Source of the DNA: Bradyrhizobium sp. B124
Lineage (GTDB): Bacteria; Pseudomonadota; Alphaproteobacteria; Rhizobiales; Xanthobacteraceae
Assembly (NCBI RefSeq): GCF_038967635.1
Contig: NZ_CP152413.1
Location: 8,746,001 to 8,810,000 of the forward strand
Reading direction: 5' to 3'
DNA: 64,000 nucleotides
Position numbers and translations under genes: made by a program. Shown here one piece after another: positions 54,886 through 64,000 of this stretch. Position 1 is the stretch's first letter; each line of letters begins with the position of its first letter. The notes under the pieces are model-generated. The model saw only the letters and a list, made by a program, of their open reading frames with translations, was not told where the DNA came from and made no database searches.

Positions 54886-55319
54886 GGCGCGATCCCGGTC
54901 GTCTATCTTGTCTTTTGCTTCTTGTGCGGTCGATGCCGCTATTGCCCTCACGGTTAGCATCGGTCGATAAATCGGAAGTATCTGCATTGAAGTAAATCCG
55001 TCGAAAAATCGCGGAAAATTCGCCTGAATTGATTCGCCGTAAATTTTCGATTGATGGCGGCTGACGAGTGCCGGATACCCAAGATGCGCCGCGTCCACCA
55101 TTTCGAAACCATAGTTAGTCGCACCCGGAAACCAGCCGTTCACCATCCCCGACAAATGACCGGTGAATGACAGCGTCGAAGCCTCGCCAATGCACAGTGT
55201 TTGGCAGCAGGCCGCCCCACCTTAGCGTTCGCTTAAGTTCGCTCTGACACGTTGGCCTGCAATCACAAAGGAGGCGTTCCGGCGCGTCTGTCTGACGATT
55301 AAGCCGAAGCGCGAGTGCT
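54886..55319. other. Divergent promoter region of DUF5330 and histidine kinase genes
   Basis: 434 bp. The part 54960-55060 is AT-richer (GTCGAAAAATCGCGGAAAAT). At 55222-55237 TTAG-CGTTCGC-TTAAG is one base off in its first half from the TTAA-N7-TTAA CtrA box, about 85 bp upstream of the kinase start. No gene or RNA recognised. Confidence 0.4.
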
Positions 55320-57123
<1,804 letters not shown>

Positions 57124-57131
<8 letters not shown>

Positions 57132-57888
57132 ACAGACTTTGGATGACGACGAAACGCCGCGCCGTCGCCGCGGCGCCAAGGCGGTGGCCATCGCGGCCGA
57201 GGAGGAACGTGGCCTCGTCCTGCGCCTGCTGCTGCATAGTCCGAAGGATCTGGTTGCGGGCGTGCTGGCGTTGTCCGCCATTGTTGCGATCCTGATCAAC
57301 GCACTGTTCCTGCAGGCTGGCCGTCATCCGTCGCCGATGTTCGGCGGCTCGGTGGTGACGCTGCCGCCGCCGGCCCCTGTTGCCGCCGCCACCAGTCCGA
57401 TTCCGCGCCCGCGTCCGGCCGAGGCCGCCGCCCGATCGATCGAGCCCGCTGCCGTGGAACCATCAAGGCCGGTCGACGTGAAGCCGGTAGAGACCAAGCC
57501 CGTCGAGACCAGGTCCGTTGAAGCCAGGCCGGCCGAACCTAAGGTCGAGTCCAAGCCGGTCGATCCGATGGCCAACCTGGTGCTGAAGTCGACCGTCGCG
57601 CCGGCACCGGCCGCGCCGTCCCCGGCCGCCGCGCCGTCCGGCGTCATTCGTCCGCCGGCGCCGATCCCGACACAACATCTGAGCCCGGCCGGCAAGCGTA
57701 TCGCCGCGGTCCAGCGGACGCTGACCGAATATGGCTACGGTCAGCTCAAGCCGACCGGCACGATCGGCGCCGATACCCAGCACGCGATCGCGAAGTTCGA
57801 GCGCGCGCGCAAGCTGCCGGTGACCGGCCAGATGTCCGATCGCCTGGTGCGGGAGCTCAGCACGATGATCGGGCATTCGATCGACTAG
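57124..57888 (+). CDS. Peptidoglycan-binding domain membrane protein
   Basis: 254 residues from GTG 57124, overlapping the kinase stop. A basic cytoplasmic N-terminus, one TM segment (about 43-66, DLVAGVLALSAIVAILINAL), a periplasmic Pro/Val/Glu repeat region with KPVETKPVETRSVEARPAEP, and a C-terminal PG_binding_1 domain (about 185-250: AVQRTLTEYGYGQLKPTGTI and LPVTGQMSDRL). It likely anchors to or senses the cell wall. Coupling to the kinase suggests that it helps localise or feed signals to it. Confidence 0.85.
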
Positions 57889-57948
57889 GTCTTGTCCTCT
57901 CATCATGGCCGGGTGTTACCAGGCCATGACGTTTCTCCTCGACAGTCA

Positions 57949-59592
57949 TCAGACAGCTTCGCCCAGCAGAACGTCCCGGACCTCGTCGGAGAACAGCTTC
58001 CTGCGGCCGGCCAGCAGCACCGCTTCCGGATCGTCGCGATCCGGAATGGCACGCGGCATGCCGTGATCGAGCAGGGCCTGTGCGCAGCCGGCCCAATCGC
58101 CGCCACTGACCGGTTCGTTGCAGGACGCCCACGACAACGAGCCGGACGCGTCGTCGCCGAAGCCGTGCTGCTCGGTCCACTCCGCACCGTGCTCGAGCAG
58201 GAAGCGTGTCAGCCCGGCGTTGCCGCGGAACACCGCATGATTGAGCGCCGAGGCATCCCAATCGCCGCCACGCACCGTGATAGGCCAGCCGAGCTCGACC
58301 ATCAGCCGCACCGCATCGTCGCCGCCTGCCGCGGCGAGCTCGGGGAGCAGCCGCAGCTGCTGTGGTGAAAGCGAGCCTGGAAGATCGGACCGGACGGCCT
58401 GGATCCGCCGCGCCGCGCGCTCGTTGCCGCTGCTGCACGCCGCGACAAACCGCTCATCATCGGCAAGCGTCTCGTCGCCGGTGCGTTGCCGCAGCAGTTC
58501 GGCGACCTCGGTCAGTCCATACTGCAAAGCGTAGCGGTAGGCGCTGAGACCGTCCGGTGTCGTGACGTGTGGATCCGCGCCGGCGTCGAGCAAGGCCGCG
58601 ATGCAGGTCCGCGATCGCCGCCGCCGGATCGCCCACATCAGCGGCGATCCACAATCCGTCAACGGCGCGTTGCGGGCCGGCTCGTTCGGATTGCCGCCAT
58701 GCCGCAGCAGCAATTCGAGCGCCGCGACGTTCTCGTCGTCGAGCACCTTGTACATCGCGTTGGTGCCCGCGATCCGCGCGCCGTGCTCAAGCAGGGCGCC
58801 AGTCGTCACCGAGCCTTCGAGCGAGTGATACAGCGATTCGTTATCGTTCGGATTGGCGCCCGCCTCGAGCAGCAGCCGGGTCAGCGCGAGATCGTGATTG
58901 CGCCCGGCGGCACCATACAGTGCCGACAGCGGATTACTGTCATCGGGCGCGTCGAGCGATCCGGGCGGCCAGCGGCTGCTGATGTGCTGGTCGGGATTGG
59001 CGCCGGCCTGCAGCAGCAGGCGCGCGCAGCGATGCAGCCGCGCCTGAAATTCCGGAATCTGCAGCAGGCTGGAATGCGTGACCGCAACCAGCGGCGGCAG
59101 TTTTAGGGGACCGCCGGGACGGTTGACCCATGCGGGATCATGGGCTGCAGTGCGCCGTATCGTCTCCTCGTCGCCGACGGCGCAGGCGAGATAGGGGTCA
59201 TCGGCCACAAGATCGGGATCCTCGGTGAGCATCCGCATTGCGACGCGCGGATGGGCGCGATCGGTGGTGCCGTCGACGTCTGCGGCATAGACCAGCTGCA
59301 GCCAGCGCCGCACCCGATCGTCCCGGCTCTTGCCTGATGGCAATTGGGCTTCGGCATAGCGCCGCAGGTCCGGCCATGAGGCGAAGCCGAGATCACGCGC
59401 CACGCAGGACTGCGCGTCGTGGAGCCGCAGATCGAGTGCAGCGATTTGCGCGTCGCCGCGCCCGGCCGCGGCCGGAAGCGCCTGCCGGAAACGGGCGTAA
59501 GCCTCCGGGGCCTGTCGCCGGTAAAGGCGAAGGAGCTCCTTGGCCTGCTTCTTCAGATGTTCGAGATTCAATCGCGCGGGCGATCGGTCCAT
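57949..59592 (-). CDS. Ankyrin-repeat protein
   Basis: 547 residues. N-terminal helical segment LEHLKKQAKELLRLYRRQAP then LRLHDAQSCVARDLGFASWP, a common leader of bacterial ankyrin proteins, then about nine ankyrin units with RLLLEAGANPNDNESLYHSL, ALLDAGADPHVTTPDGLSAY and FLLEHGAEWTEQHGF. No signal peptide or TM segment; a cytoplasmic protein-protein binder. Partner unknown. Confidence 0.88.
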   Translation of the reverse strand: MDRSPARLNLEHLKKQAKELLRLYRRQAPEAYARFRQALPAAAGRGDAQIAALDLRLHDAQSCVARDLGFASWPDLRRYAEAQLPSGKSRDDRVRRWLQLVYAADVDGTTDRAHPRVAMRMLTEDPDLVADDPYLACAVGDEETIRRTAAHDPAWVNRPGGPLKLPPLVAVTHSSLLQIPEFQARLHRCARLLLQAGANPDQHISSRWPPGSLDAPDDSNPLSALYGAAGRNHDLALTRLLLEAGANPNDNESLYHSLEGSVTTGALLEHGARIAGTNAMYKVLDDENVAALELLLRHGGNPNEPARNAPLTDCGSPLMWAIRRRRSRTCIAALLDAGADPHVTTPDGLSAYRYALQYGLTEVAELLRQRTGDETLADDERFVAACSSGNERAARRIQAVRSDLPGSLSPQQLRLLPELAAAGGDDAVRLMVELGWPITVRGGDWDASALNHAVFRGNAGLTRFLLEHGAEWTEQHGFGDDASGSLSWASCNEPVSGGDWAGCAQALLDHGMPRAIPDRDDPEAVLLAGRRKLFSDEVRDVLLGEAV

Positions 59593-59818
59593 GGAAACCT
59601 CCGTGCATCAATCGCCGATGGTCCACAAAACCGGCTGCACAAAGGCTTGGTTGGCCGCATATCAGGTGCAAGTGGGTTCAACACTTCCCGTGGACCCGGG
59701 CGCGGCTTGCACCGCAGATGCGAGGATATGAGCGACGGTTGTATCGGTCAACCCGCCGGTGCGTGATGTCATCTGTGACAATTGGACGTGGCCGCGGCGC
59801 TGGCCTATAGGTCGGCGC

Positions 59819-60163
59819 ATGCGATTGAAAACCAGCATATGGGTCGCGGCGTATCTGCGCCGCTGCCAAACCGAAGGCGTGTTCGGCGCGATCCGCAAGA
59901 AGGGCGCCGAAGAGGCCGGCGCCGTGTTCGTCAAGGTGGCGCTGATGGACGGCAACGCGATGCTGTATGCGCCGGCGCCGCAGACGTTTTATGACGACAG
60001 CCGTCCGGCCGAGCGGCTGTTCGTGCCGACGGCGCAGCAGCCGGTGTCCGAGCCTTCGGTCGAGGAGCGATTGATCAAGGAGATCCGCTTCGATCCCGAC
60101 GCCTGGATCGTCGAGACCGAAGATCGCGCCGGGCGGCACTTTCTCGATCTGGCGAAGGCCTAG
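59819..60163 (+). CDS. DUF1491 family protein
   Basis: 114 residues from ATG 59819 (MRLKTSIWVAAYLRRCQTEG). The family signatures AVFVKVALMDGNAMLYAPAP and RFDPDAWIVETEDRAGRHFL are complete. Function unknown; alphaproteobacterial. Its stop shares CTAG with the convergent DUF2336 gene. The 226-bp gap before it has no feature. Confidence 0.88.
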   Translation: MRLKTSIWVAAYLRRCQTEGVFGAIRKKGAEEAGAVFVKVALMDGNAMLYAPAPQTFYDDSRPAERLFVPTAQQPVSEPSVEERLIKEIRFDPDAWIVETEDRAGRHFLDLAKA

Positions 60164-61122
60164 CTTCCAGATTTCTGGTTGCGAATGCCGGGCGCGCTGC
60201 CGGGCTGCACGACGGGTCGTGTCTGCGACGACGTCGTGCGGACGCGATGGCGCTCGTCATCATAGAGCGACGAGCGGTACTTGGCGCGCGCCACCGCCAT
60301 GGTCGAGCCGCGCCACGCCGCCAGCATTACCAGCGCGGAGCGCTCGCTCAGGCGATCGTAAAGCCGCGACAACCGATAGACGTAGTTGACCGATGAGCCG
60401 GCTTCCGGATTGAGGAACATCAGGATGCGCTGGAACGCGGCGCTCGAGACGTCAAGCGCCCGCATCGCGCAGGCGAGCGGCTCGCCGCCGGGATCGTTGA
60501 CAACGTCGGCGGCGATCCGCGTCGGCAGGATCAGTGCCTCGCCGAGTTCGAGCGTGAAGTTATCGAGGTCCTCGGCAAATGCCGCCATCTCCAGGATATG
60601 GATCGCGCGCGCGGCGCGGGCCGCCGGAATCCGCGCCGCGGCCTTCAGCGGCGTCTCCTGCAGATTGTGCAGGATCTGCGCGCGTTCCTTCGCGCTGGCC
60701 GCAAAGAACATGTCGGAGATTTCGGCGGCATCGTTCGGCCGCATCGCAAGGCTCGCGGCCATCCGCAGCTCTGCCTCGGTCGGGATCTTGGCGGGCAGCG
60801 CGGGCGCGGGAATTGGCGCGGCGGCCGGCATCGGCTGCTCCGGACCCGCGCGGCGCAGTCCGAGCTTGTCCATGATCCGGGCGGGCGTTGCCGGATAGAT
60901 CGCAAGCCGCGCGCGGACGGCGGCGCGGGTCGCGTCGTCGACCTCGTCGATCAGGCGCGACGTCAGCTCGACGAACTGGCGCTCTTCGTCGGCGGAGTGC
61001 GCGCTCGCCTGCACATACAGGTCGGTCAGGACGCGCAGCAAAGTGGGGCGGATGTCGACTCCCTCGCGGCGGGAGAGCGTCATCAGCCCATCGAAACCAG
61101 GAAATAGCGGAGCTGCGCTCAT
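60160..61122 (-). CDS. DUF2336 domain-containing protein (second copy in window)
   Basis: 320 residues: LMTLSRREGVDIRPTLLRVL, DEERQFVELTSRLIDEVDDA, RARLAIYPATPARIMDKLGL and a Pro/Ala-rich linker (about 92-112), then helices EAEISDMFFAASAKERAQIL-like (here DAAEISDMFFAASAKERAQI). All-helical, cytoplasmic, unknown role. Distinct in detail from the copy at 24657-25763. A CtrA-type box lies 72 bp upstream of its start. Confidence 0.85.
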   Translation of the reverse strand: MSAAPLFPGFDGLMTLSRREGVDIRPTLLRVLTDLYVQASAHSADEERQFVELTSRLIDEVDDATRAAVRARLAIYPATPARIMDKLGLRRAGPEQPMPAAAPIPAPALPAKIPTEAELRMAASLAMRPNDAAEISDMFFAASAKERAQILHNLQETPLKAAARIPAARAARAIHILEMAAFAEDLDNFTLELGEALILPTRIAADVVNDPGGEPLACAMRALDVSSAAFQRILMFLNPEAGSSVNYVYRLSRLYDRLSERSALVMLAAWRGSTMAVARAKYRSSLYDDERHRVRTTSSQTRPVVQPGSAPGIRNQKSGS

Positions 61123-61193
61123 CTCGGGCGTACGCGACTTGCCAATAAGACTCGGTTTGAAAACCTTGTGGCAGCGAGCCTACGCAGGCTGTT

Positions 61194-61208
61194 TTAAGAC
61201 GCAGTTAA
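61194..61208. promoter_or_regulatory. CtrA-type box (TTAA-N7-TTAA), copy 1
   Basis: TTAAGACGCAGTTAA: exact TTAA-N7-TTAA spacing of the CtrA operator of alphaproteobacteria, followed by GG instead of C. It lies 72 bp upstream of the DUF2336 gene on the minus strand. Confidence 0.5.
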
Positions 61209-61295
61209 GGAAAACAAGCCGTGAAGGCGAACGCTCGAATTTGCGCGTGTCCATTAAGGCACAGCGCCACATCCGTAACCGTCCGTATCGGCAGC

Positions 61296-61312
61296 TTAAG
61301 ATGTCGTTAACC
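61296..61312. promoter_or_regulatory. CtrA-type box (TTAA-N7-TTAACC), copy 2
   Basis: TTAAGATGTCGTTAACC: full match to the TTAA-N7-TTAAC consensus of the cell-cycle regulator CtrA. It is 37 or 67 bp upstream of the two candidate starts of the small gene at 61349/61379. Confidence 0.6.
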
Positions 61313-61378
61313 ATGCGCGTTCTTAACTCGGCGAGCGCGGGGCAAATCATGTCCGTGCGGGGCCAGAGAGAACGGAAC

Positions 61379-61573
61379 ATGGGCACCATCGTTGAGTTTC
61401 CGGCGGATGCGGCTGCACGGCGGCCGAGCGTCGTCGGTGCTGCCGGCGAAGGCATGGGGACCGTGCTGATCCTTCCCGTCGTCCGGATCGAGCGAACGAC
61501 GGAGGAGACCGGCGGAGGTCGCGGACCGGAGCAGGGCACTGCGCAGGGCCGTCGTCGCCGACGCCGCTCCTGA
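61379..61573 (+). CDS. Very small protein with poly-arginine C-terminus, unknown function
   Basis: 64 residues from ATG 61379 (MGTIVEFPADAAARRPSVVG); ATG 61349 adds ten residues. Middle GMGTVLILPVVRIERTTEE, C-terminus GTAQGRRRRRRS. I recall similar short proteins in Bradyrhizobium, which supports coding; otherwise the evidence is the open frame, the CtrA-type box upstream and the 4-bp gap to the lipoprotein gene. Possibly DNA- or RNA-binding through the Arg tail. Confidence 0.55.
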   Translation: MGTIVEFPADAAARRPSVVGAAGEGMGTVLILPVVRIERTTEETGGGRGPEQGTAQGRRRRRRS

Positions 61574-61577
61574 TCCA

Positions 61578-62345
61578 ATGCCGGAACTTGCGCAGCGGAC
61601 CGCCGCTCGGCGGTCACTTTCGGCGCTGATCCTGCTGTTGGCGGGCTCAGCGCTCGCGGGCTGCAGCGGCGGCGATTTCGGCCGCACCCGCGCGGACTTC
61701 CGCAACGACGACATGCATCGCTGGATGGGTGCCGAAGCGACCGGTAGCGTCGGCAAGAACGCCTCGCAATTCCAGCTCACCGAACACGAACGTCAGCTGC
61801 GCGATCTCGCCTATCAATTCATCGAGCCGCCGCTGTCGCGACCGGCGTGGAAGAGCGTGTACGGCGACTACCAGCCGCTGCCTTCGCCGTGGCGGCAGAA
61901 GGTCGTGTTCGATCGCACGGCGTATGGCCGCAATCTGATCGACGAGCCACATCGCTCGTTCGCCTCGCGCTACTCGCTGCTGATCGACCAGGTCCGCGAC
62001 GACATCACGCGCTTCGAGCCGTTCTTCGCCACCGCGATCCAGGTGATCGAGCTCGATCGCAAGCGCAATGCCAGCCTCAAGATGATCGCCGACCTGTCGC
62101 CGCGCGAGAAGGCAGACGCGGTCGCGCGGATGGAAGAGAATACGCTGATCGTGCAATGGGTCCAGCAAAGCCTGGAGCGGCGGATCTCGTCCTATCGCTG
62201 GGCGCTGGAGCGGCTGGTGATCCAGGCGCCCGACGGCATGGCCGCCGACGCCGAACGCCAGATCAACGAACTGGCCCGGCTCACCGCCAACGCGCCGTTC
62301 GTCTCAGGACCGGTCACGGGCCAGGCCGTGGTGTCGAAGGGCTAG
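61578..62345 (+). CDS. Putative lipoprotein, unknown function
   Basis: 255 residues. Type II signal: SLSALILLLAGSALAGCSGG, lipobox LAGC with Cys29. The mature part is helical and charged (LTEHERQLRDLAYQFIEPPL, YSLLIDQVRDDITRFEPFFA, IADLSPREKADAVARMEENT) with no enzyme motif, likely an envelope coiled-coil protein. It begins 4 bp after the small gene, so they are co-transcribed under the CtrA-type box. Its stop shares CTAG with the convergent lysR gene. Confidence 0.75.
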   Translation: MPELAQRTAARRSLSALILLLAGSALAGCSGGDFGRTRADFRNDDMHRWMGAEATGSVGKNASQFQLTEHERQLRDLAYQFIEPPLSRPAWKSVYGDYQPLPSPWRQKVVFDRTAYGRNLIDEPHRSFASRYSLLIDQVRDDITRFEPFFATAIQVIELDRKRNASLKMIADLSPREKADAVARMEENTLIVQWVQQSLERRISSYRWALERLVIQAPDGMAADAERQINELARLTANAPFVSGPVTGQAVVSKG

Positions 62346-63202
62346 GCCCGTTTCATCTTCCTTGTTGTGGATCTGACGCGGCGACTGCTCGCCTGTCGCG
62401 GCAGGCTCGCAATGAACTCCTTCAGCGCATCGGAGGGCGGGTGGGCCGAGGGGTAGGCGAGGCCGACCTGGCGCGTCACGTCGACATCGATCGGGCGCAC
62501 CGCGACATCCGGATTGCCGCGCGCCACGCCTTCGGGGACGATCGCAACGCCAACCCCGGCCGCGACCAGCGCCATCGCCCATTCCTCCGATTCAGCGATC
62601 GCCACCGGCTTGCGCGGCGGCGACGTGCGCTTGAAGAATTCCTGCTGCTCGCAATGGCAGCGATCGATCATCGGAACGCCCGCGAAGTCGGTGGTCCGCA
62701 GCGTCTCCTTCAGGGTCAGGGGATGCGACGGCGGCAATGCCGCGACGTAGCGCTCGCTCCAGAGCGGGATGAAGTGCTCGCCGGCGCCGATCATGGTCTT
62801 GGCGACGATCCGCGCATCGGCCTTCTCATTGGCGCCGACCAGCCGAAGCGCGAGATCGGCATTGGCCGTCAGCGGCTTCAGCAGCGCGATCGTCCGCGCC
62901 TGATCGAGCGTGCGCAACAGGCCGAGCGTCAGCGGCTGCCTTGTCGCGGGTTTGCGAAACAGGTTTCGCGCCGCGTCCGCCTCGTCGATGATCCTGCGGG
63001 CGATGCCGTGAAACTGCGCGGCGGACTCCGTCGGCGCCATGCCCTTCTTGTGCCGGATGAACAGTGTGGTGCCGAGCTCGGCCTCGAGATGGGTGATCGC
63101 CGCCGAGATCGACGGCTGCGAGATGAAGCAGCGCTTCGCCGCGGCGGTCAGGTTGCGCTCGCGGTAGACCGCGGCGAAATAGCGGAGTTCGCGGATATCC
63201 AT
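62342..63202 (-). CDS. LysR family transcriptional regulator
   Basis: 286 residues. N-terminal winged helix MDIRELRYFAAVYRERNLTA then CFISQPSISAAITHLEAELG and LFIRHKKGMAPTESA; effector-binding domain from about 90 (LTLGLLRTLDQARTIALLKP) with MVALVAAGVGVAIVPE-like sequence (here ALVAAGVGVAIVPEGVARGN). Divergent from the metallo-beta-lactamase-fold gene, its probable target. A basic C-terminal tail (SSRRVRSTTRKMKRA) is unusual. Confidence 0.9.
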   Translation of the reverse strand: MDIRELRYFAAVYRERNLTAAAKRCFISQPSISAAITHLEAELGTTLFIRHKKGMAPTESAAQFHGIARRIIDEADAARNLFRKPATRQPLTLGLLRTLDQARTIALLKPLTANADLALRLVGANEKADARIVAKTMIGAGEHFIPLWSERYVAALPPSHPLTLKETLRTTDFAGVPMIDRCHCEQQEFFKRTSPPRKPVAIAESEEWAMALVAAGVGVAIVPEGVARGNPDVAVRPIDVDVTRQVGLAYPSAHPPSDALKEFIASLPRQASSRRVRSTTRKMKRA

Positions 63203-63204
63203 AG

Positions 63205-63226
63205 ATCTGTCCTATCGTACAGATAG
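63205..63226. promoter_or_regulatory. LysR-type operator between divergent genes
   Basis: Two overlapping palindromes: ATCTGT-N8-ACAGAT (63205-63224) and CTATC-GTACA-GATAG (63212-63226), the latter with the T-N11-A form of LysR-type sites. It is just upstream of lysR and about 70-90 bp upstream of the hydrolase start, a usual place for autoregulation plus activation. Confidence 0.6.
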
Positions 63227-63293
63227 ATAGACAATATTTTACCTATGGAAACGCGGGTGGCAAGCCTGTGCTGAACTCAGCGGAGGACTGGTC

Positions 63294-64000
63294 ATGCGCA
63301 TCCACCATCTCAACACCGGCACCATGTGCCCGATCGGCAAGCGGCTCGTGAACGGCAGCGGCAGCATCTTCCAGCGGGCGCGGATGGTCTGTCACTGCCT
63401 GCTCGTCGAAAGCAACGACGGCCTCGTGCTGGTCGATACCGGCATCGGGCTCGACGACATCGGCGACCCGCCGCGGCTCGGGCGTAAATGGGTCCGGCAG
63501 ACCACGCCGCGGCTCGATCCGGCCGAGACGGCGGTGCAGCAGGTCAAGGCGCTCGGCTTCTCGCCCGACGATGTGCGGCATCTGTTGCTGACGCATCTCG
63601 ATCGCGACCATGCCGGCGGCGTGCCGGACTTTGCGAAGGCCAAGGTGCACGTTCATCGCAAGGAGTACGATATGGCGGTGACGCATCAGGTCGCGCCGCC
63701 CGAAGGCCGCTACATCACGGCGCAATGGAAACACGGGCCGGATTGGGCGTTCTACGGCGCCGGCGGCGAGGACTGGTTCGGCTTCAAGGGCGTGCGCGCG
63801 CTCGGCGACCGCGAGCCGGACATTCTGATGATCCCGCTGCCGGGCCACACGCTCGGCCATTGCGGCATCGCGGTACGCGACAAGGACAAATGGCTGCTGC
63901 ACGCCGGCGATGCTTATTTCCACCACGCGCAGCTCGATGCCAGGCCGCGGATCCCGCTGGTGCTCGGCATGTTCCAGCGCCGGGCGGACATGGATCGCGC
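63294..64000 (+). CDS. Metallo-beta-lactamase fold hydrolase, cut by right edge
   Basis: At least 235 residues from ATG 63294, preceded by GGAGGA; incomplete at the 3' end. MRIHHLNTGTMCPIGKRLVN opens it, then VCHCLLVESNDGLVLVDTGI (first strands), THLDRDHAGGVPDF (zinc motif HxDxDH), PGHTLGHCG (next His) and LLHAGDAYF (Asp). Overall similar to the N-acyl-homoserine lactonase / AttM-like branch, which hydrolyses lactones; the substrate is not proven. Likely regulated by the divergent LysR protein. Confidence 0.88.
   Translation, partial: MRIHHLNTGTMCPIGKRLVNGSGSIFQRARMVCHCLLVESNDGLVLVDTGIGLDDIGDPPRLGRKWVRQTTPRLDPAETAVQQVKALGFSPDDVRHLLLTHLDRDHAGGVPDFAKAKVHVHRKEYDMAVTHQVAPPEGRYITAQWKHGPDWAFYGAGGEDWFGFKGVRALGDREPDILMIPLPGHTLGHCGIAVRDKDKWLLHAGDAYFHHAQLDARPRIPLVLGMFQRRADMDR

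Overview
The window is chromosomal DNA of a GC-rich alphaproteobacterium, most likely a Bradyrhizobium or close relative in the Nitrobacteraceae. This rests on gene content (a SOS mutasome cassette, MucR, an NrsF-type anti-sigma factor, several DUF2336 proteins, paired TIGR03808/TIGR03809-like proteins), on strong GC3 bias that opens long antisense ORFs over almost every gene, and on many short palindromic intergenic repeats of the kind scattered through these genomes. No rRNA, tRNA, CRISPR array, insertion sequence or prophage was seen. The content is mostly housekeeping and regulatory.

Layout. 0-8.5 kb: start of a probable PiT phosphate permease, then a DNA-damage block with a UdgX-type uracil-DNA-binding protein on the minus strand and, divergent from it, imuA-imuB-dnaE2 behind a perfect GAAC-N7-GAAC LexA box. 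imuB and dnaE2 each carry an in-frame palindromic repeat, and a third repeat lies between them. 8.5-10.4 kb: an SDR gene and a gene-poor stretch of repeats holding a GlcG/HbpS-like remnant. 10.4-23.1 kb: small membrane protein, class III CoA-transferase, RND heavy-metal-type efflux pair, Tat-exported amidohydrolase, TolC-like protein, acetyl-CoA hydrolase/transferase family protein, enoyl-CoA hydratase and a secreted low-complexity protein. 23.4-27 kb: ECF sigma factor with NrsF-like anti-sigma factor, DUF2336 protein and diguanylate cyclase. 27.3-30.6 kb: a second ECF sigma / membrane anti-sigma / exported subtilase operon. The periplasmic domain of this anti-sigma factor looks like a subtilisin propeptide, which suggests a protease-linked signalling circuit. 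This is the strongest candidate for an undescribed system in the window.

30.9-35.2 kb: a TIGR03809/TIGR03808-like pair and a short lower-GC segment with three membrane proteins, two sharing a C-terminal tail. 35.3-42.9 kb: pyroglutamyl peptidase, MeaB GTPase and both methylmalonyl-CoA mutase subunits with a GFA-family gene between them (propionyl-CoA catabolism). 43.0-44.8 kb: folP-folB-folK. 44.9-53.4 kb: DUF4332 and DUF2267-like proteins, a HerA-like ATPase behind a cluster of inverted repeats, an M20 peptidase, class II aldolase family protein, a GT39-like membrane protein and a proline-rich membrane protein. 53.5-64 kb: MucR, SufE, a membrane histidine kinase with a peptidoglycan-binding-domain partner, ankyrin protein, DUF1491, a second DUF2336 gene divergent from a very small gene with two CtrA-type boxes between them, a lipoprotein, a LysR regulator and a divergent metallo-beta-lactamase-fold hydrolase cut by the right edge.

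All family names come from reading the translated sequence and remembered family motifs. No database search was run.
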